Part shown: piece after piece, positions 21,508 to 32,070 of the stretch
How the letters are laid out: every line of letters starts with the position of its first letter
Position numbering within the stretch: the first letter of the stretch is position 1
Source: Saussurea involucrata
Lineage: Eukaryota; Streptophyta; Magnoliopsida; Asterales; Asteraceae
Assembly (NCBI GenBank): GCA_033807775.1
Contig: CM066321.1
Span: forward strand, 251,150,422-251,214,421
DNA length: 64,000 bases
Direction of reading: 5' to 3'
Program-made: the position numbers and the translations under genes
Notes under the pieces: model-generated
Database searches by the model: none
What the model was told of the DNA's origin: nothing
Seen by the model: only the letters and a program-made list of their open reading frames with translations

Positions 21508-24500
21508 ATGGCTAATAACAACATCAATGCTATCTACACAGCTGGTTCTCTAACCAAACCTCCTACTCTTCTGAGGGATGAATATCTCAATGGAAGATTA
21601 GGATGGTTAACTTTTTTGATGGGATGGATAAAGACTTAATGCGATATGTCACTGATGGACCATACCAACCTATGGTTTTGGTTCCACGTGTACCCGCAAC
21701 AGAAACTACTGCTGAGGTTCCTGCTCACTTCGAGGGTAAAACCACTGGGTTTGCTAAGGAAGAAAAGCTGAAAATGGAAAATGACCTCAAAGCAGTTAGA
21801 CTTCTGATTATGGCCATTCCAAACGATATTTTCCAAGAACTAGACTCATGTGTTACTGCAAAAGAAATCTAGGATCGACTTCTAAACCAACTCGAAGGTG
21901 GTATAAAAACCCAAAAGAACAGAAGGACCCAATGTATTAATGAATACAATGATTTCAAGGCACTTCCTGAGGAAACCTTACAACAGACCTACAACAGATT
22001 CAATGTTTTAATAAACAAATGTAAGAAGTGTGGGGTTGTTCGGTCGAAGGAAGATAACAATGTCTTATTCTTGAAAAGTTTAAATGATGAATGGTTAAAT
22101 CTACCCATGTCTTTACAAGCTAACCAAGATTTGGATGCATGGTCTCTTACTGATGTGTATGGCACTCTTGCTGTACAAGAGAAGGATGTTGTCAAACAAA
22201 AGGGAAAATCCACCATTGCAGGTCCAATAGCTTTGATCTCTGACTCAAAAACTCCCACTGAAGGAAAGTCCAACAGAGAAAGCTCTAGCAGAGAGAAGAA
22301 GAAGGAGAAAGTTGTGAAAAAGAAGGGAAAGTAGAGTTTGGTTGCTGAAAGTGATGCAGAGGAAAGTTCATCAGACGATGATGCGGATATCAATGCTTTT
22401 GCTCAATCTCTTTCTCTAATAACTCAAAAGTTTAACAAGAGATTTGGCAATAAAGTATTTGATAGGAGAGGAAGATATGAGAGAGAAGCGAAAGACGAGA
22501 AGATAGGTTATGCTGCACCTCACCATCAGAACAACAACAGAGCTCCACCAGAGCATAGACCACAACAGAAGTACAATCCTCCAACCCCCCAGAAGCAAGC
22601 TGATGTTGCCCAACCCATCAACCAGAATGATGGAAGATGTTTTCGATGTGGCAAACCGAGTCATTTCTCTGCAAATTGTAAGGACTGGTAAAAGACCAGG
22701 ACTACTACAAGAACAAGTACAACTACACAGAAAGAAGATATGTAGCTGAAATGGAAAATTGGATCTCTAACTTGTCCTCTGATGACGAACCAGAGCAAAC
22801 CAATTTTTGCGGGGTTGCTGTAGATGATGAGAGTTTGGAAGAGGTAGCTGACTGGATGACTGGAGAGATGCCAGAGAGAACAACAGAGGCAGATGTGTCT
22901 CAGAATGAATGTGCTCTTTCTGTGACAGAGCCAAACGACAGAGCGCTGGAGACCACTAAACCCAGTGCCAAGGTATATACTACTTCTGAATCAAAATCTG
23001 ACTCTGAGCTGGAAATGCATGTATCATTACTCACTGAGGAATTTCAACTGTTGAAACAAAAGCTTTCAGAAGAGAAAGAATTAAGAAAGCTGGCTCAGAA
23101 GGATCTTTCCTTTTATAAGAGAGAGAAAAATCTCTTGGAAATGGAGAAGGAAGAGATCTCCAAAGAAAAAGCTGAGCTAGAAATTTTGCAAAAACAGAAG
23201 GAAAATTTCTTTTTCTGAAAAGTGTAAAGAGTATGAGGAAGTGTTAAAGCAAAAGGCAGAAGAGGTTAAGAAATCTGAATATGAAAGGCTTAACTCTGTT
23301 GCTCTAAAGGACTATTTTCAAAGAGAAAGAGAGGTTTTACACCAATCTTTGCAGAAAAAGGAGATTTTAATCAAAAAGTACCAAGATGCACAAGATGTGC
23401 ATATAAAAATCAATTCTCAAAAGGATACGCAAGGTCTGGGTTTTAGTGACCTTGCTCCCTACACTGGAAGGAAGAAGACATCTCTGTCTTCTGCCTTCTG
23501 TGTTGGGAAAATCTAAGAAAATGTGATCTCTGGTACTGCAGTTTTTAAAAGAGCTAAAACCTCAGATGTTTCAAAGACCAGAAGACTAAATTTCAGGAAC
23601 GTAAGCAATGACTCCTTGGTTCATGAAAATGTTACAAAACCATCTGCAAAGTTCATTCATGATCAAGGAAAAGCTGAGATCAAATTTCCTGATTCTGTCA
23701 AAAGTCTTGATCCTAAAGAAATCTTTCATTTCAACTCTTTTAAGGGACAGAAGTCTGTTACTTCTGTGGCTGAGTCCTCTGGTGTTAAAACACAGAGTGA
23801 GCTCAACCCTGAAGCCCCAGTCTTCTCCCCTACCTCTGAGTCAATTAGAACATCTTTTGAAGAGAATCTTAAAAGAGTTCTTGAAGAAAATGCTGCATCT
23901 GATGCTTTGAAACCAAAATTGAGAAAGTTCAAATCCAACAGAGCAAATATCTCTGACTTACCCACAGAGTCTCACACCTCTGCTAGAGCCACCAGAGACT
24001 TTCTATACTCTGATTCTGACTCTGACTCTGAGGTGGATGAGCAGATTTACTGTGCTCAAGAGAATATCTTGCACAAACCAAAGCAGGTACTTGTTGGTTC
24101 TGGAATTTTGAAAACTGTTACACCTTTTAAGAATCAATCCAGAGTTCAACAAGTTCCTGATTTCAAAAACAAGGGTATCAGTATTCTCTCTTCTGATGAG
24201 ATAGACGAAAAAAAAAAAAGAGAAAAAGCCAAGAGTATTTCTGAGAATCACACTTCTGTTCCCTATGCTTATAAACCAATCAGATTTACTCCGGAGCAAA
24301 AGGGAAAATGGAAAGTCAATGACCAACCTATCCCTAACTCTGCAGTAAATCAAAGGAAAAACTCTTTTTGGTCCAAAGAATCTGTTCCAAGGAACAATAG
24401 CAATTTCAAGAAACCAAACCAGGACAGAATGTATGTGAAAACATCTGTTCCTAAAGTTTTTCAATCTCAAGTTCCATTTAATCAACAGATGTTGAAAAGA

Positions 24501-24760
24501 AACAGCAATACGCATCAATCTTCATGTTCTATCAACTGCAATTGAATTCAACTTCTGTTAAAGTTGCAAAATCACCTGAATGGTCCTCACTGTATTCTGA
24601 ATCAGTCATTTGAAAGGAAAAGTCCTAAGACTGCTCAGAATACACAGAGAAAATCCTCTGGCACACCATCACAGAATGGAAAGCCAGCAGGTAAGTCTAA
24701 CACCCCCAAGCCTAACCAGAAAGGACCCATTATGAAATAGGTACCTAAAAAGAACTAATT
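21508..24760 (+). pseudogene. gag: Element C gag, heavily broken
   Basis: Starts ATG at 21508 with AGSLTKPPTLLRDEY as in A and B. Breaks seen: a one-base loss near 21588, TAG at 21870-21872 (in an IWD Trp codon), TAG at 22332-22334, a frameshift just after the zinc knuckle CFRCGKPSHFSANC (near 22690-22750), a frameshift near 23215, TAA at 23514-23516, TGA at 24543-24545, and TAG in place of the Trp of the terminal WVPK motif (24738-24740). The coiled-coil and Ser-rich C-terminal parts are recognisable between these. Clearly a dead copy. Confidence 0.88.
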
Positions 24761-24761
24761 T

Positions 24762-27081
24762 GTCTTGCAGAAGCCTCATGTGCAGATCTGGTATTTAGAT
24801 TCAGGATGTTCCAGGCACATGACAGGCAATAAGGAGCTGCTGACTTCATTCAAAGACAAAATGGGAAGTGCAATAACCTTTGGAGGAGATGGACAGGGAC
24901 AGATTAGAGGTTATGGTATTTTGAATAATGGTGGTGTTTCAGTTTCAAAAGTTGCTTATGTTGAAGGTTTAAATCATAATCTGCTCAGCATAAGTCAACT
25001 ATGTGATCATGGATTTGATGTCAACTTTAAGAAGAAATATTGTTCTTTGTTACTTTCCGAGTCTGGTCAAGAGCTTTTAAGAGCCGACAGAAAAGGAAAT
25101 CTGTACAAAATGAATTTTAATCCAAATCAAAGTTCAACAACAGAAAAACTCTGTTTAGTCTCTTTGAAAAAGGAAGATGCCTGGCTCTGGCATAAAAGCT
25201 TTGCTCATCTAAACTTTTCAAATCTTGACAAGCTCATGAAACTTAACTTAGTGAAAGGTTTGCCTTCACTTAAATTTGACAAAGACCATCTTTGTTCTGC
25301 TTGTGAATTGGGTAAGCTGAAAAGAGCTTCACACAAAACAAAGAGTGGTCACAATTGCCCTAGACCTTTGCATATGCTTCATGTGGATCTTTGTGGTCCA
25401 ATTTCTGTGCAAAGTCTGTCTGGTAAAAAGTATATTCTCGTTCTGATAGATGAATTTTCTAGATATACTTGGGTTGAGTTCATCAGAGTAAAATCCGATG
25501 TCCCGGAAATTTTGATAAATTTGTTGAAAAGAATACAGGTTCTACTAGGTCTTAAAATTCAAAAGTTGAGAAATGATAATGGGACAGAATTTAAGAATGC
25601 CAGAATTGATGCCTACCCATCAGAGGAAGGAATCTCCCAGAACTTCTCAGCTGCCAGAACTCCCCAACAGAATGGTGTTGTGGAGAGAAAGAACAGAACT
25701 CAGGTAGAAGCCGCCAGAACTATGTTGGCAGGTTCTATTCTTCCTATCAACTTCTGGGCAGAGGCAGTCTCAACATCCTGTTTTACCCAGAACAGAGCTG
25801 TAATTGTGAAAAGATTCAAAAAGACTCCTTATGAACACATCAACAACCGAAGGCCAAATGTGAAATATTTTCAGGTTTTAGGCTGCAAATGTTATATCTT
25901 GAATGACAGAGATCAGCTGGGAAAGTTTGACAAGAAGGCTGACGAAGGAATCTTTATTGGTTATTCCTTAACCTCTAAAGCCTACAGAGTCTACAATACC
26001 AGAACCAGAGTCATTCAAGAAAGCATAAATGTGTCCTTCGATGAAAATTCATCAAGATCCTCTGATTGCAAATCACCAGAGGGGATACATACTGAAGAAA
26101 AGCCCAGTTCTTCAAAGTCAAGGGAAGAAGATATCAACTTAATATTCAACGATTTCTTCGAAGATGATGATTCCTCTGACAACATCACCAGAGGCAATCA
26201 GGCTCAGAACTCTGCTCAACAGAACCTAACAGGTACATCTCTAACAGGCCCCTCCAATTCTTCACCATCTACTTCTCTATCTACAGGTGTAATTCAGAGA
26301 AATGAGGGACTACAATCAAAAGTAAGAGAACCTGAACAAGAGCCATCATCACCCCCTCTGACTCATATTAGAAGAAGTTCTCTGTATGAAAGCTCACCTT
26401 CTCAGAGCCCTGTTGGTACATCCCAGAGCAATGAGGCCACTCTCCAGAGCAGTGTGCCACAGAGTCCTGGTGCCAATCCTTAGAGCTCTGATGCTGAAAT
26501 ACGTCTTTTCCCATCAGAAGCACAGACTCCACCTGTTGTCCTTGCTCCAATGACCAGATGGACAAAGGATCACCCACATCATCAGATTATAGGTGTTGCT
26601 GAAGATGGTGTCAAGACAAGATCGGCAACAATCAATGAGGCTTTCTTTGTAAATTTTCTAAGTATGATTGAGCCGAAGAAGATTTCTGAAGCCCTAGAAG
26701 ACCCAAACTGGATTGAAGCCATGCAAGAGGAGCTTCTGGAGTTTGAATGAAATAACGTTTGGTCCTTGGTTCCACTTCCAGAAAACAAAGTTGCTATTGG
26801 CACCAAGTGGGTGTTCAAAAACAAAAAGGATGAACATGGGGTTATCGTCAGAGACAAAGCTCTGTTGGTTGCAAAGGGATATTGCCAAGAAGAAGGTATT
26901 GATTATGATGAAACCTTTGCACCTGTGGCTAGGCTAGAAGCAATCAGAATCTTCTTAGCCTATGTTGCCCATAAAGGTTTCAAGGTCTATCAAATGGATG
27001 TAAAATCTGCGTTTCTGAATGGAAAACTCCAAGAAGAAGTCTACGTCCACCAACCACCAGGTTTTGAAAGTTCAGAGTTTC
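24762..27081 (+). pseudogene. pol: Element C pol, N-terminal part (protease, integrase, start of RT)
   Basis: Open from the acceptor-like CAG at 24768-24770: protease WYLDSGCSRHMTG, GAG-pre-integrase (WLWHKSFAHLNF), integrase zinc finger (HLCSACELGKLKRASH), catalytic region (MLHVDLCGPI, RNDNGTEF, GVVERKNR), then a TAG at 26481-26483 in the Ser/Pro-rich linker and a TGA at 26748-26750 (in LEFERN of the relatives). RT starts VPLPENKVAIGTKWVFKNKKDEHG and runs into the D insertion at 27081. Two stops plus the insertion abolish function. Confidence 0.88.
27077..27081 (+). repeat. Target-site duplication of element D, left copy
   Basis: GTTTC immediately left of the D LTR; an identical GTTTC follows the right LTR at 35373-35377. 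Five bases is the usual copia duplication and shows D inserted as a unit. Confidence 0.92.
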
Positions 27082-28429
27082 TGTTGGACAACCTAGGGGG
27101 GGTAAGGTTGTATTTAAAATCTTTTACTTTCAAAAATTCTTTTATAAATAAATACAGAATAAATAAAGCAGAGTATAAATAAATAAGTATACAACAATTA
27201 TATAAACAGATATAATTTAAATGCACAGCGGAAATGTAAATAGATAAGGGAAAGAGAATACTTGACAACGATATTTTTAAAGTGGTTCACCAAACACAAA
27301 GTTGGCTAGTCCACCTCGAGAAAATAACCCTTCTCGGAGATCCAATACGAAACGTGTTCTTTACGGTAGAAACACAAACCTTAATACAACAAACGCGAAA
27401 CACTCTTCTTTGAGAGATTAATGTGGATCACTCACTCTATTCAAACACTTACAAGAGGGTATAATTTTAATATGAATAATCACTCTTGAATAAGGTTTAT
27501 CACTTGGATATTTTTAGAGAGTTTGATCACTTGAGTTGTGTTGCTGATTCAACTAATCGAGAGATTTTAATCTGCTATCAACTCAAGATTTCTTACTCAA
27601 AAATTAATTTTATCAGTTTAAGTGATTTAGTGTGAGTAAGAAGGCAGCAGAATAATAATCAAATGCTGAGGGAGAATTTATTGCTGAAGTTGGTGTAGAC
27701 TTGAATGCTGGAGGTTGCATGATATTTATACTGGATGAGCAACTGGGCATAAGCTTTCGCGGTATACCGGCAGTCCATCGCGGTATACCTGCGTCAGAAA
27801 AAGGTACTGCAGAGGAGAAGGTCAACCCTGCAAAAACCAACGGTACTTGTACCCGCGGTATACCGCGTTGCACATGGCGGTATACCGCCTGAAAAAAGTT
27901 CTGACAAGGGAAGCTTCATATGCAGAAGATGTGATAGGTGAATAGTACCCGCGGTATACCGCGTGGACCTTGGCGGTATACCGCCTGACATTCTGTCCAA
28001 TGAGAGCATGGCAACGCAGGGTTACTTCGGCTGAGACTCTTTGCAGCAACAGTAAAAGGCATGAGATGTGATATAAATAAAAAACATATGTATATATATA
28101 TCTGCGATTTATATATATATTTAATAAATAAAAATATATATATTATATATATATTTGATTCAAATATATTTATATAGATACGAAATATCCAAGTGATAAA
28201 ATATTTTAGGGTGTTTATCATTTTAAAATAAAATGACGAAACTCTTCAGACTTGGATTCTTCAGATAAAAAATTATCGAGATCATTTAAATATCTGCACA
28301 CTCAGATAAAATATTAGATAACAAATAATGCGGTGTGTTTTGTAATCATCAAAATAAATATGGAGATGTGATTTTATGTGTACCAAAAATATATCACAAT
28401 ATTTAAAGCTGGGTACACTTGCACCAACA
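27082..28429 (-). repeat. 3' LTR of element D
   Basis: Identical to the right LTR apart from 27731. Carries the same six GGTATACC palindromes (27761-27982) and the AT-rich 28060-28330 part. Apparent small ORFs inside it are not genes. Confidence 0.95.
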
Positions 28430-28566
28430 ATCTCCCCCTTTTTGATGATGACAAACACAACGCTAAACACGAGAGCATACTCGGTTTCTCTCCCCCTTTT
28501 GTCGAAGCAAAAAGGGTTTAAGAAAGTCGCTTATGCTCCCCCTCGAAAGATGCTCCCCCTCAAAAT
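28430..28566 (-). other. Multiple polypurine tracts of element D
   Basis: On the minus strand AAAAAGGGGGAGA directly abuts the 3' LTR (28430-28442), and further AGGGGGAG tracts occur near 28490-28500, 28536-28544 and 28551-28560. The LTR-proximal one is in the functional position; repeated copies are typical of Sireviruses. Confidence 0.75.
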
Positions 28567-28591
28567 ATGAAATATTTGAGAGTTAGTATTT

Positions 28592-31500
28592 TTAAGGGTT
28601 ATACTCAAGCATGCCTAAACCAAGTCTTAATTTAAAGAACGCCTTCTTGTTTAGAGCTTTAGTGAAAATATCGGCCAAATTATCTTCCGAATCAACCTTT
28701 TCAAGCACGATTTTGCCTTTTTGAACATTATCTCGTAAAAAGTGATGTCTCAATTCAATATGTTTGGTACGAGAGTGTAAAACGGGATTTTTACTTAAGT
28801 TTATGGCACTTGAGTTATCACACATAATTGGAATTTTGGTTAGGTGTACCTCAAAATCGGTAAGTGTGTGTTTCATCCAAAGGACTTGAGCACATGCTCT
28901 TGCGGCGGCTACATATTCCGCTTCGGTTGTAGACAAAGCTACGGATTGTTGTTTCTTAGAGAACCAAGACACAAGTGAGAGACCTATAAAGGCACATACC
29001 CCACTAGTACTTTTTCGGTCAACAATAGATCCACCAAGATCGGAATCGGCGAAACACGTTACTTCTAACTCGGGTTTCTTTGCGTACCATAAGCCAAGAT
29101 TAGTAGTACCTCGTAAATATCGAAAAATACGCTTGACAGCTTCATAGTGAGTTTGTTTAGGTGAAGATTGAAAGCGAGCACATAAACATACACTAAACAT
29201 AATATCAGGTCTACTAGCAGTTAAATATAACAAGCTACCAATCATACCACGATAAATCTTTTCATTAAAATCGTTTCCCTCCTCGTCACGAGATAATTGC
29301 AAATTTGTGGTCATTGGAGTTTCAACGGGTTTGACATTTTCAAAGTTAAACTTTTTCAACATATCTTTACAATATTTAGATTGACTAATAAAAATACCAG
29401 TTTCACATTGTTTTATTTGCAATCCTAAGAAGTATTTTAACTCTCCCATCATGCTCATTTCAAATTCGCTAGTCATTTTCGCAGAAAATTCATTACACAA
29501 TTTTTCATTAGTGGAACCAAAAATAATATCATCAACATATACTTGCACAACCACAATATCATTTTGAACATATTTCACAAATAAAGTATTATCAATTTTA
29601 CCCATAATATAGCCACTAGAAATTAAAAAGGTTTTTAATCTATCATACCAAGCACGCGGAGCCTGCTTTAAACCATAAAGCGCCTTTTTTAATTTATAAA
29701 CATGTGTCGGGTTTTCAAAACTTTCAAAACCGGGAGGTTGAGAAACGTATACCTCCTCATTTATAATACCATTTAAGAAAGCACTTTTAACATCCATTTG
29801 AAATAACTTAAAATCTTTAGCATTTGCAAAAGCGAGAAGCATTCGAATAGACTCCAACCTTGCAACCGGTGCAAAGGTTTCGTCATAATCTATACCTTCT
29901 TGTTGACTGTACCCCTTGGCAACTAAACGTGCCTTGTTTCGTGTTACTCCACCGTTCTCGTCTACCTTGTTACGGAAGACCCATCTTGTGCCAATAATGG
30001 TTTGACTACTAGGGCTAGGCACTAAGTCCCACACATCATTCCTAGAAAATTGGTTTAACTCTTCTTGCATGGCCATAATCCAATCCTCATCACCTAAAGC
30101 TTCATCTATGGTTTTAGGTTCTATGGTTGAGATAAAAGCATGGAAAGCACAATGGGTATGGATTTGTGATCTAGTTGTCCTTTGGTTTAGGTCACCTATA
30201 ATTTGATCTACGGGATGGCCTCGAGCGGTTCTAAGGTTAGGATCATCTATACCTTGTGGAATAAAGCACGGAGGGGCATCACTAGATTCAATATTATTTG
30301 TGGAAGGTTGGGTACTTAAATCCAAGTTGCTAAGTTGTTGTGCTAAGACGTCTCCTTCACGGATATTGTCATTTGCTAAGGGTGCACTAGGTTTGGGAGG
30401 ACTCTCGTCAAAGCTAACATTTAAGGATTCTTCTACTACCATGGTCTCCTTATTTAGGATTCTATAGGCTTTGCTATTCCAAGAGTAACCTAGGAACACT
30501 CCTTCATAGGCTTTAGGGTCAAATTTGGTTAAGTAGGATTTGGTGTTTAAAATGAAACATTTACAACCAAAAACTTTCAGGTGAGCTAGGGAAGGTTTTC
30601 TACCACGGTAAAGTTCATAGGGTGTCTTATTTAGGATACCTCTAATTAGGACACGGTTAAGCACATAGGTCGCGGTAGCAACGGCATCACACCAAAACTT
30701 TTGGGGAACTTGATGTTCGTTTAGCATAGTTCTACTCATTTCTTGCAACGTTCGATTTTTCCTTTCAACAACCCCGTTTGACTGAGGAGTTCGAGGAGCC
30801 GAAAAGTTATGAGTTATACCATGTTTATCACAAAAGGCACCAAATTGTACATCATTATCGAATTCTCGTCCATGGTCCGTACGTATGGAAACAATCGTAC
30901 AACCTTGTTGGTTTTGAATTCGTTTTCCCAAAATTTTAAACTTTTCAAAAGCCTCATTTTTATGTCTCAAAAATAAAGTCCAAGTATAACGGGAATAATC
31001 ATCCACAATAACCAAAGTATAAAAATTTCCTCCAAAACTTTGAATAGCCATCGGGCCAAAAAGATCCATATGTAAAAGTTCTAAAACTCTTTGAGTAGAA
31101 ATAACATTTTTTGATTTATGAGAAACGTGATGTTGTTTGCCGACACGACAAGCATCACAAAAATGATTATCAAACTTTAATTTTGGCAGGTCACTCACAA
31201 GCTCCTTATTTTTTAAGTTTTGCATTAATCTTAGATTAGCGTGACCTAAACGCCTATGCCATAAAGTAGAAACATCATTAATAGAAGATAAGCATACATT
31301 TTCAGATACAACAGTTTTACAAATATATAAATTTCCTTTTACAAAACCATTTAGAAGAACTTTGCCATTTTTTATGATTTTACAAGAATCTTCTTCGAAG
31401 AGAACAGTTATACCATTTTTACACAATTGGCGAACACTTAACAAATTAAAATGTAAATTATCAACATGATTAACATTAAGAAATTGAACATTGTTGCAAG

Positions 31501-31642
31501 AAACTGTACCTCTACCAATTATATTTCCTTTGGAGTTTCCTCCAAAAATTACCTGTCCACCATCACATGACTTATATGATGAAAAGAGATTATTGTTTCC
31601 GGTCATGTGACGTGTGCAACCACTATCGAGTATCCAGTCCAT
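28592..31642 (-). CDS. pol: Element D pol, intact 1016 aa
   Basis: Polyprotein that cuts, copies and integrates the element. In order: protease DSG (MDWILDSGCTRHMTG, residues 1-15); GAG-pre-integrase (LWHRRLGHANLR); integrase HHCC finger (CDACRVGKQHHVSH) and DDE core with Asp near 193 (HMDLFGP), Asp in RTDHGREF and Glu in GVVERKNRTL; a Ser-rich linker; RT from about 540 with QMDVKSAFLNG and YVDD near 700; RNase H (ADSDLGGSIVDRKSTSG, STTEAEYVA, ADIFTKALN) to the end. No stop or frameshift; all expected catalytic residues are present. The ATG at 31642 immediately precedes the protease motif, and the frame is open further upstream to an acceptor-like TAG near 31658, so the true start may be created by splicing or processing. 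Confidence 0.93.
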   Translation of the reverse strand: MDWILDSGCTRHMTGNNNLFSSYKSCDGGQVIFGGNSKGNIIGRGTVSCNNVQFLNVNHVDNLHFNLLSVRQLCKNGITVLFEEDSCKIIKNGKVLLNGFVKGNLYICKTVVSENVCLSSINDVSTLWHRRLGHANLRLMQNLKNKELVSDLPKLKFDNHFCDACRVGKQHHVSHKSKNVISTQRVLELLHMDLFGPMAIQSFGGNFYTLVIVDDYSRYTWTLFLRHKNEAFEKFKILGKRIQNQQGCTIVSIRTDHGREFDNDVQFGAFCDKHGITHNFSAPRTPQSNGVVERKNRTLQEMSRTMLNEHQVPQKFWCDAVATATYVLNRVLIRGILNKTPYELYRGRKPSLAHLKVFGCKCFILNTKSYLTKFDPKAYEGVFLGYSWNSKAYRILNKETMVVEESLNVSFDESPPKPSAPLANDNIREGDVLAQQLSNLDLSTQPSTNNIESSDAPPCFIPQGIDDPNLRTARGHPVDQIIGDLNQRTTRSQIHTHCAFHAFISTIEPKTIDEALGDEDWIMAMQEELNQFSRNDVWDLVPSPSSQTIIGTRWVFRNKVDENGGVTRNKARLVAKGYSQQEGIDYDETFAPVARLESIRMLLAFANAKDFKLFQMDVKSAFLNGIINEEVYVSQPPGFESFENPTHVYKLKKALYGLKQAPRAWYDRLKTFLISSGYIMGKIDNTLFVKYVQNDIVVVQVYVDDIIFGSTNEKLCNEFSAKMTSEFEMSMMGELKYFLGLQIKQCETGIFISQSKYCKDMLKKFNFENVKPVETPMTTNLQLSRDEEGNDFNEKIYRGMIGSLLYLTASRPDIMFSVCLCARFQSSPKQTHYEAVKRIFRYLRGTTNLGLWYAKKPELEVTCFADSDLGGSIVDRKSTSGVCAFIGLSLVSWFSKKQQSVALSTTEAEYVAAARACAQVLWMKHTLTDFEVHLTKIPIMCDNSSAINLSKNPVLHSRTKHIELRHHFLRDNVQKGKIVLEKVDSEDNLADIFTKALNKKAFFKLRLGLGMLEYNP

Positions 31643-31658
31643 ATCAAGGTCAATCTAC

Positions 31659-32070
31659 AATAATGAAGATGTAACTTTTATGGTCCCCATTTCTCGTGGG
31701 TCCTTGACAATTAGTTTCAATGTCAACCAACATGCATATATATAAAGTCAAACAGAATATATATATATATAATACATTACACAATATTAATATATATATA
31801 TAATACATATCAAGTAAGACAAAAAATATATAATATATTAAACAACTTTAATATATAATACATCAAACACAAATATATATATATAACACATGTCAAGTCA
31901 AACAAAATATATATGTATAAGAATTAAAAAAATTAAATAAAATGTATATATATATATGTGCAGTACGTATGTATATATATATATGAATAGTATAAAAAGT
32001 ACAAATAACAATATTTTACTTATATATAATATATAACACATATACATAACACATTTAAAACCATAAACGC
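31659..32070 (-). other. AT-rich gag-pol spacer of element D, possible intron
   Basis: About 400 bp dominated by TA-rich sequence (31735-32045) between the gag stop and pol. On the minus strand, possible donors (GTGGTATG or GTATGCG) lie just before the gag stop. A CTAAT branch-like sequence precedes an AAG near 31708, and a pyrimidine-rich tract ends in TAG at 31658-31660. Either a retrotransposon intron or an AT-rich insertion. Confidence 0.4.

Larger units (their letters stand above)
20518..27081 (+). mobile_element. Element C, 5' part: decayed copia element of the A/B family
   Basis: Plus-strand copia element: 5' LTR, primer site, broken gag, and pol up to the RT. Element D is inserted after the codons for GFESSEF; C resumes at 35373 with PYHVYKLDKALYGLKQAP. 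The preceding 5 bp are GAACG. The number of stops and frameshifts shows that it is much older than D. Confidence 0.85.

Noticed and set aside
27613..28221. Several short ORFs repeated at 34556-35164
   Set aside because: They lie wholly inside the two D LTRs and on both strands; open only because the LTR is duplicated and low in stops.
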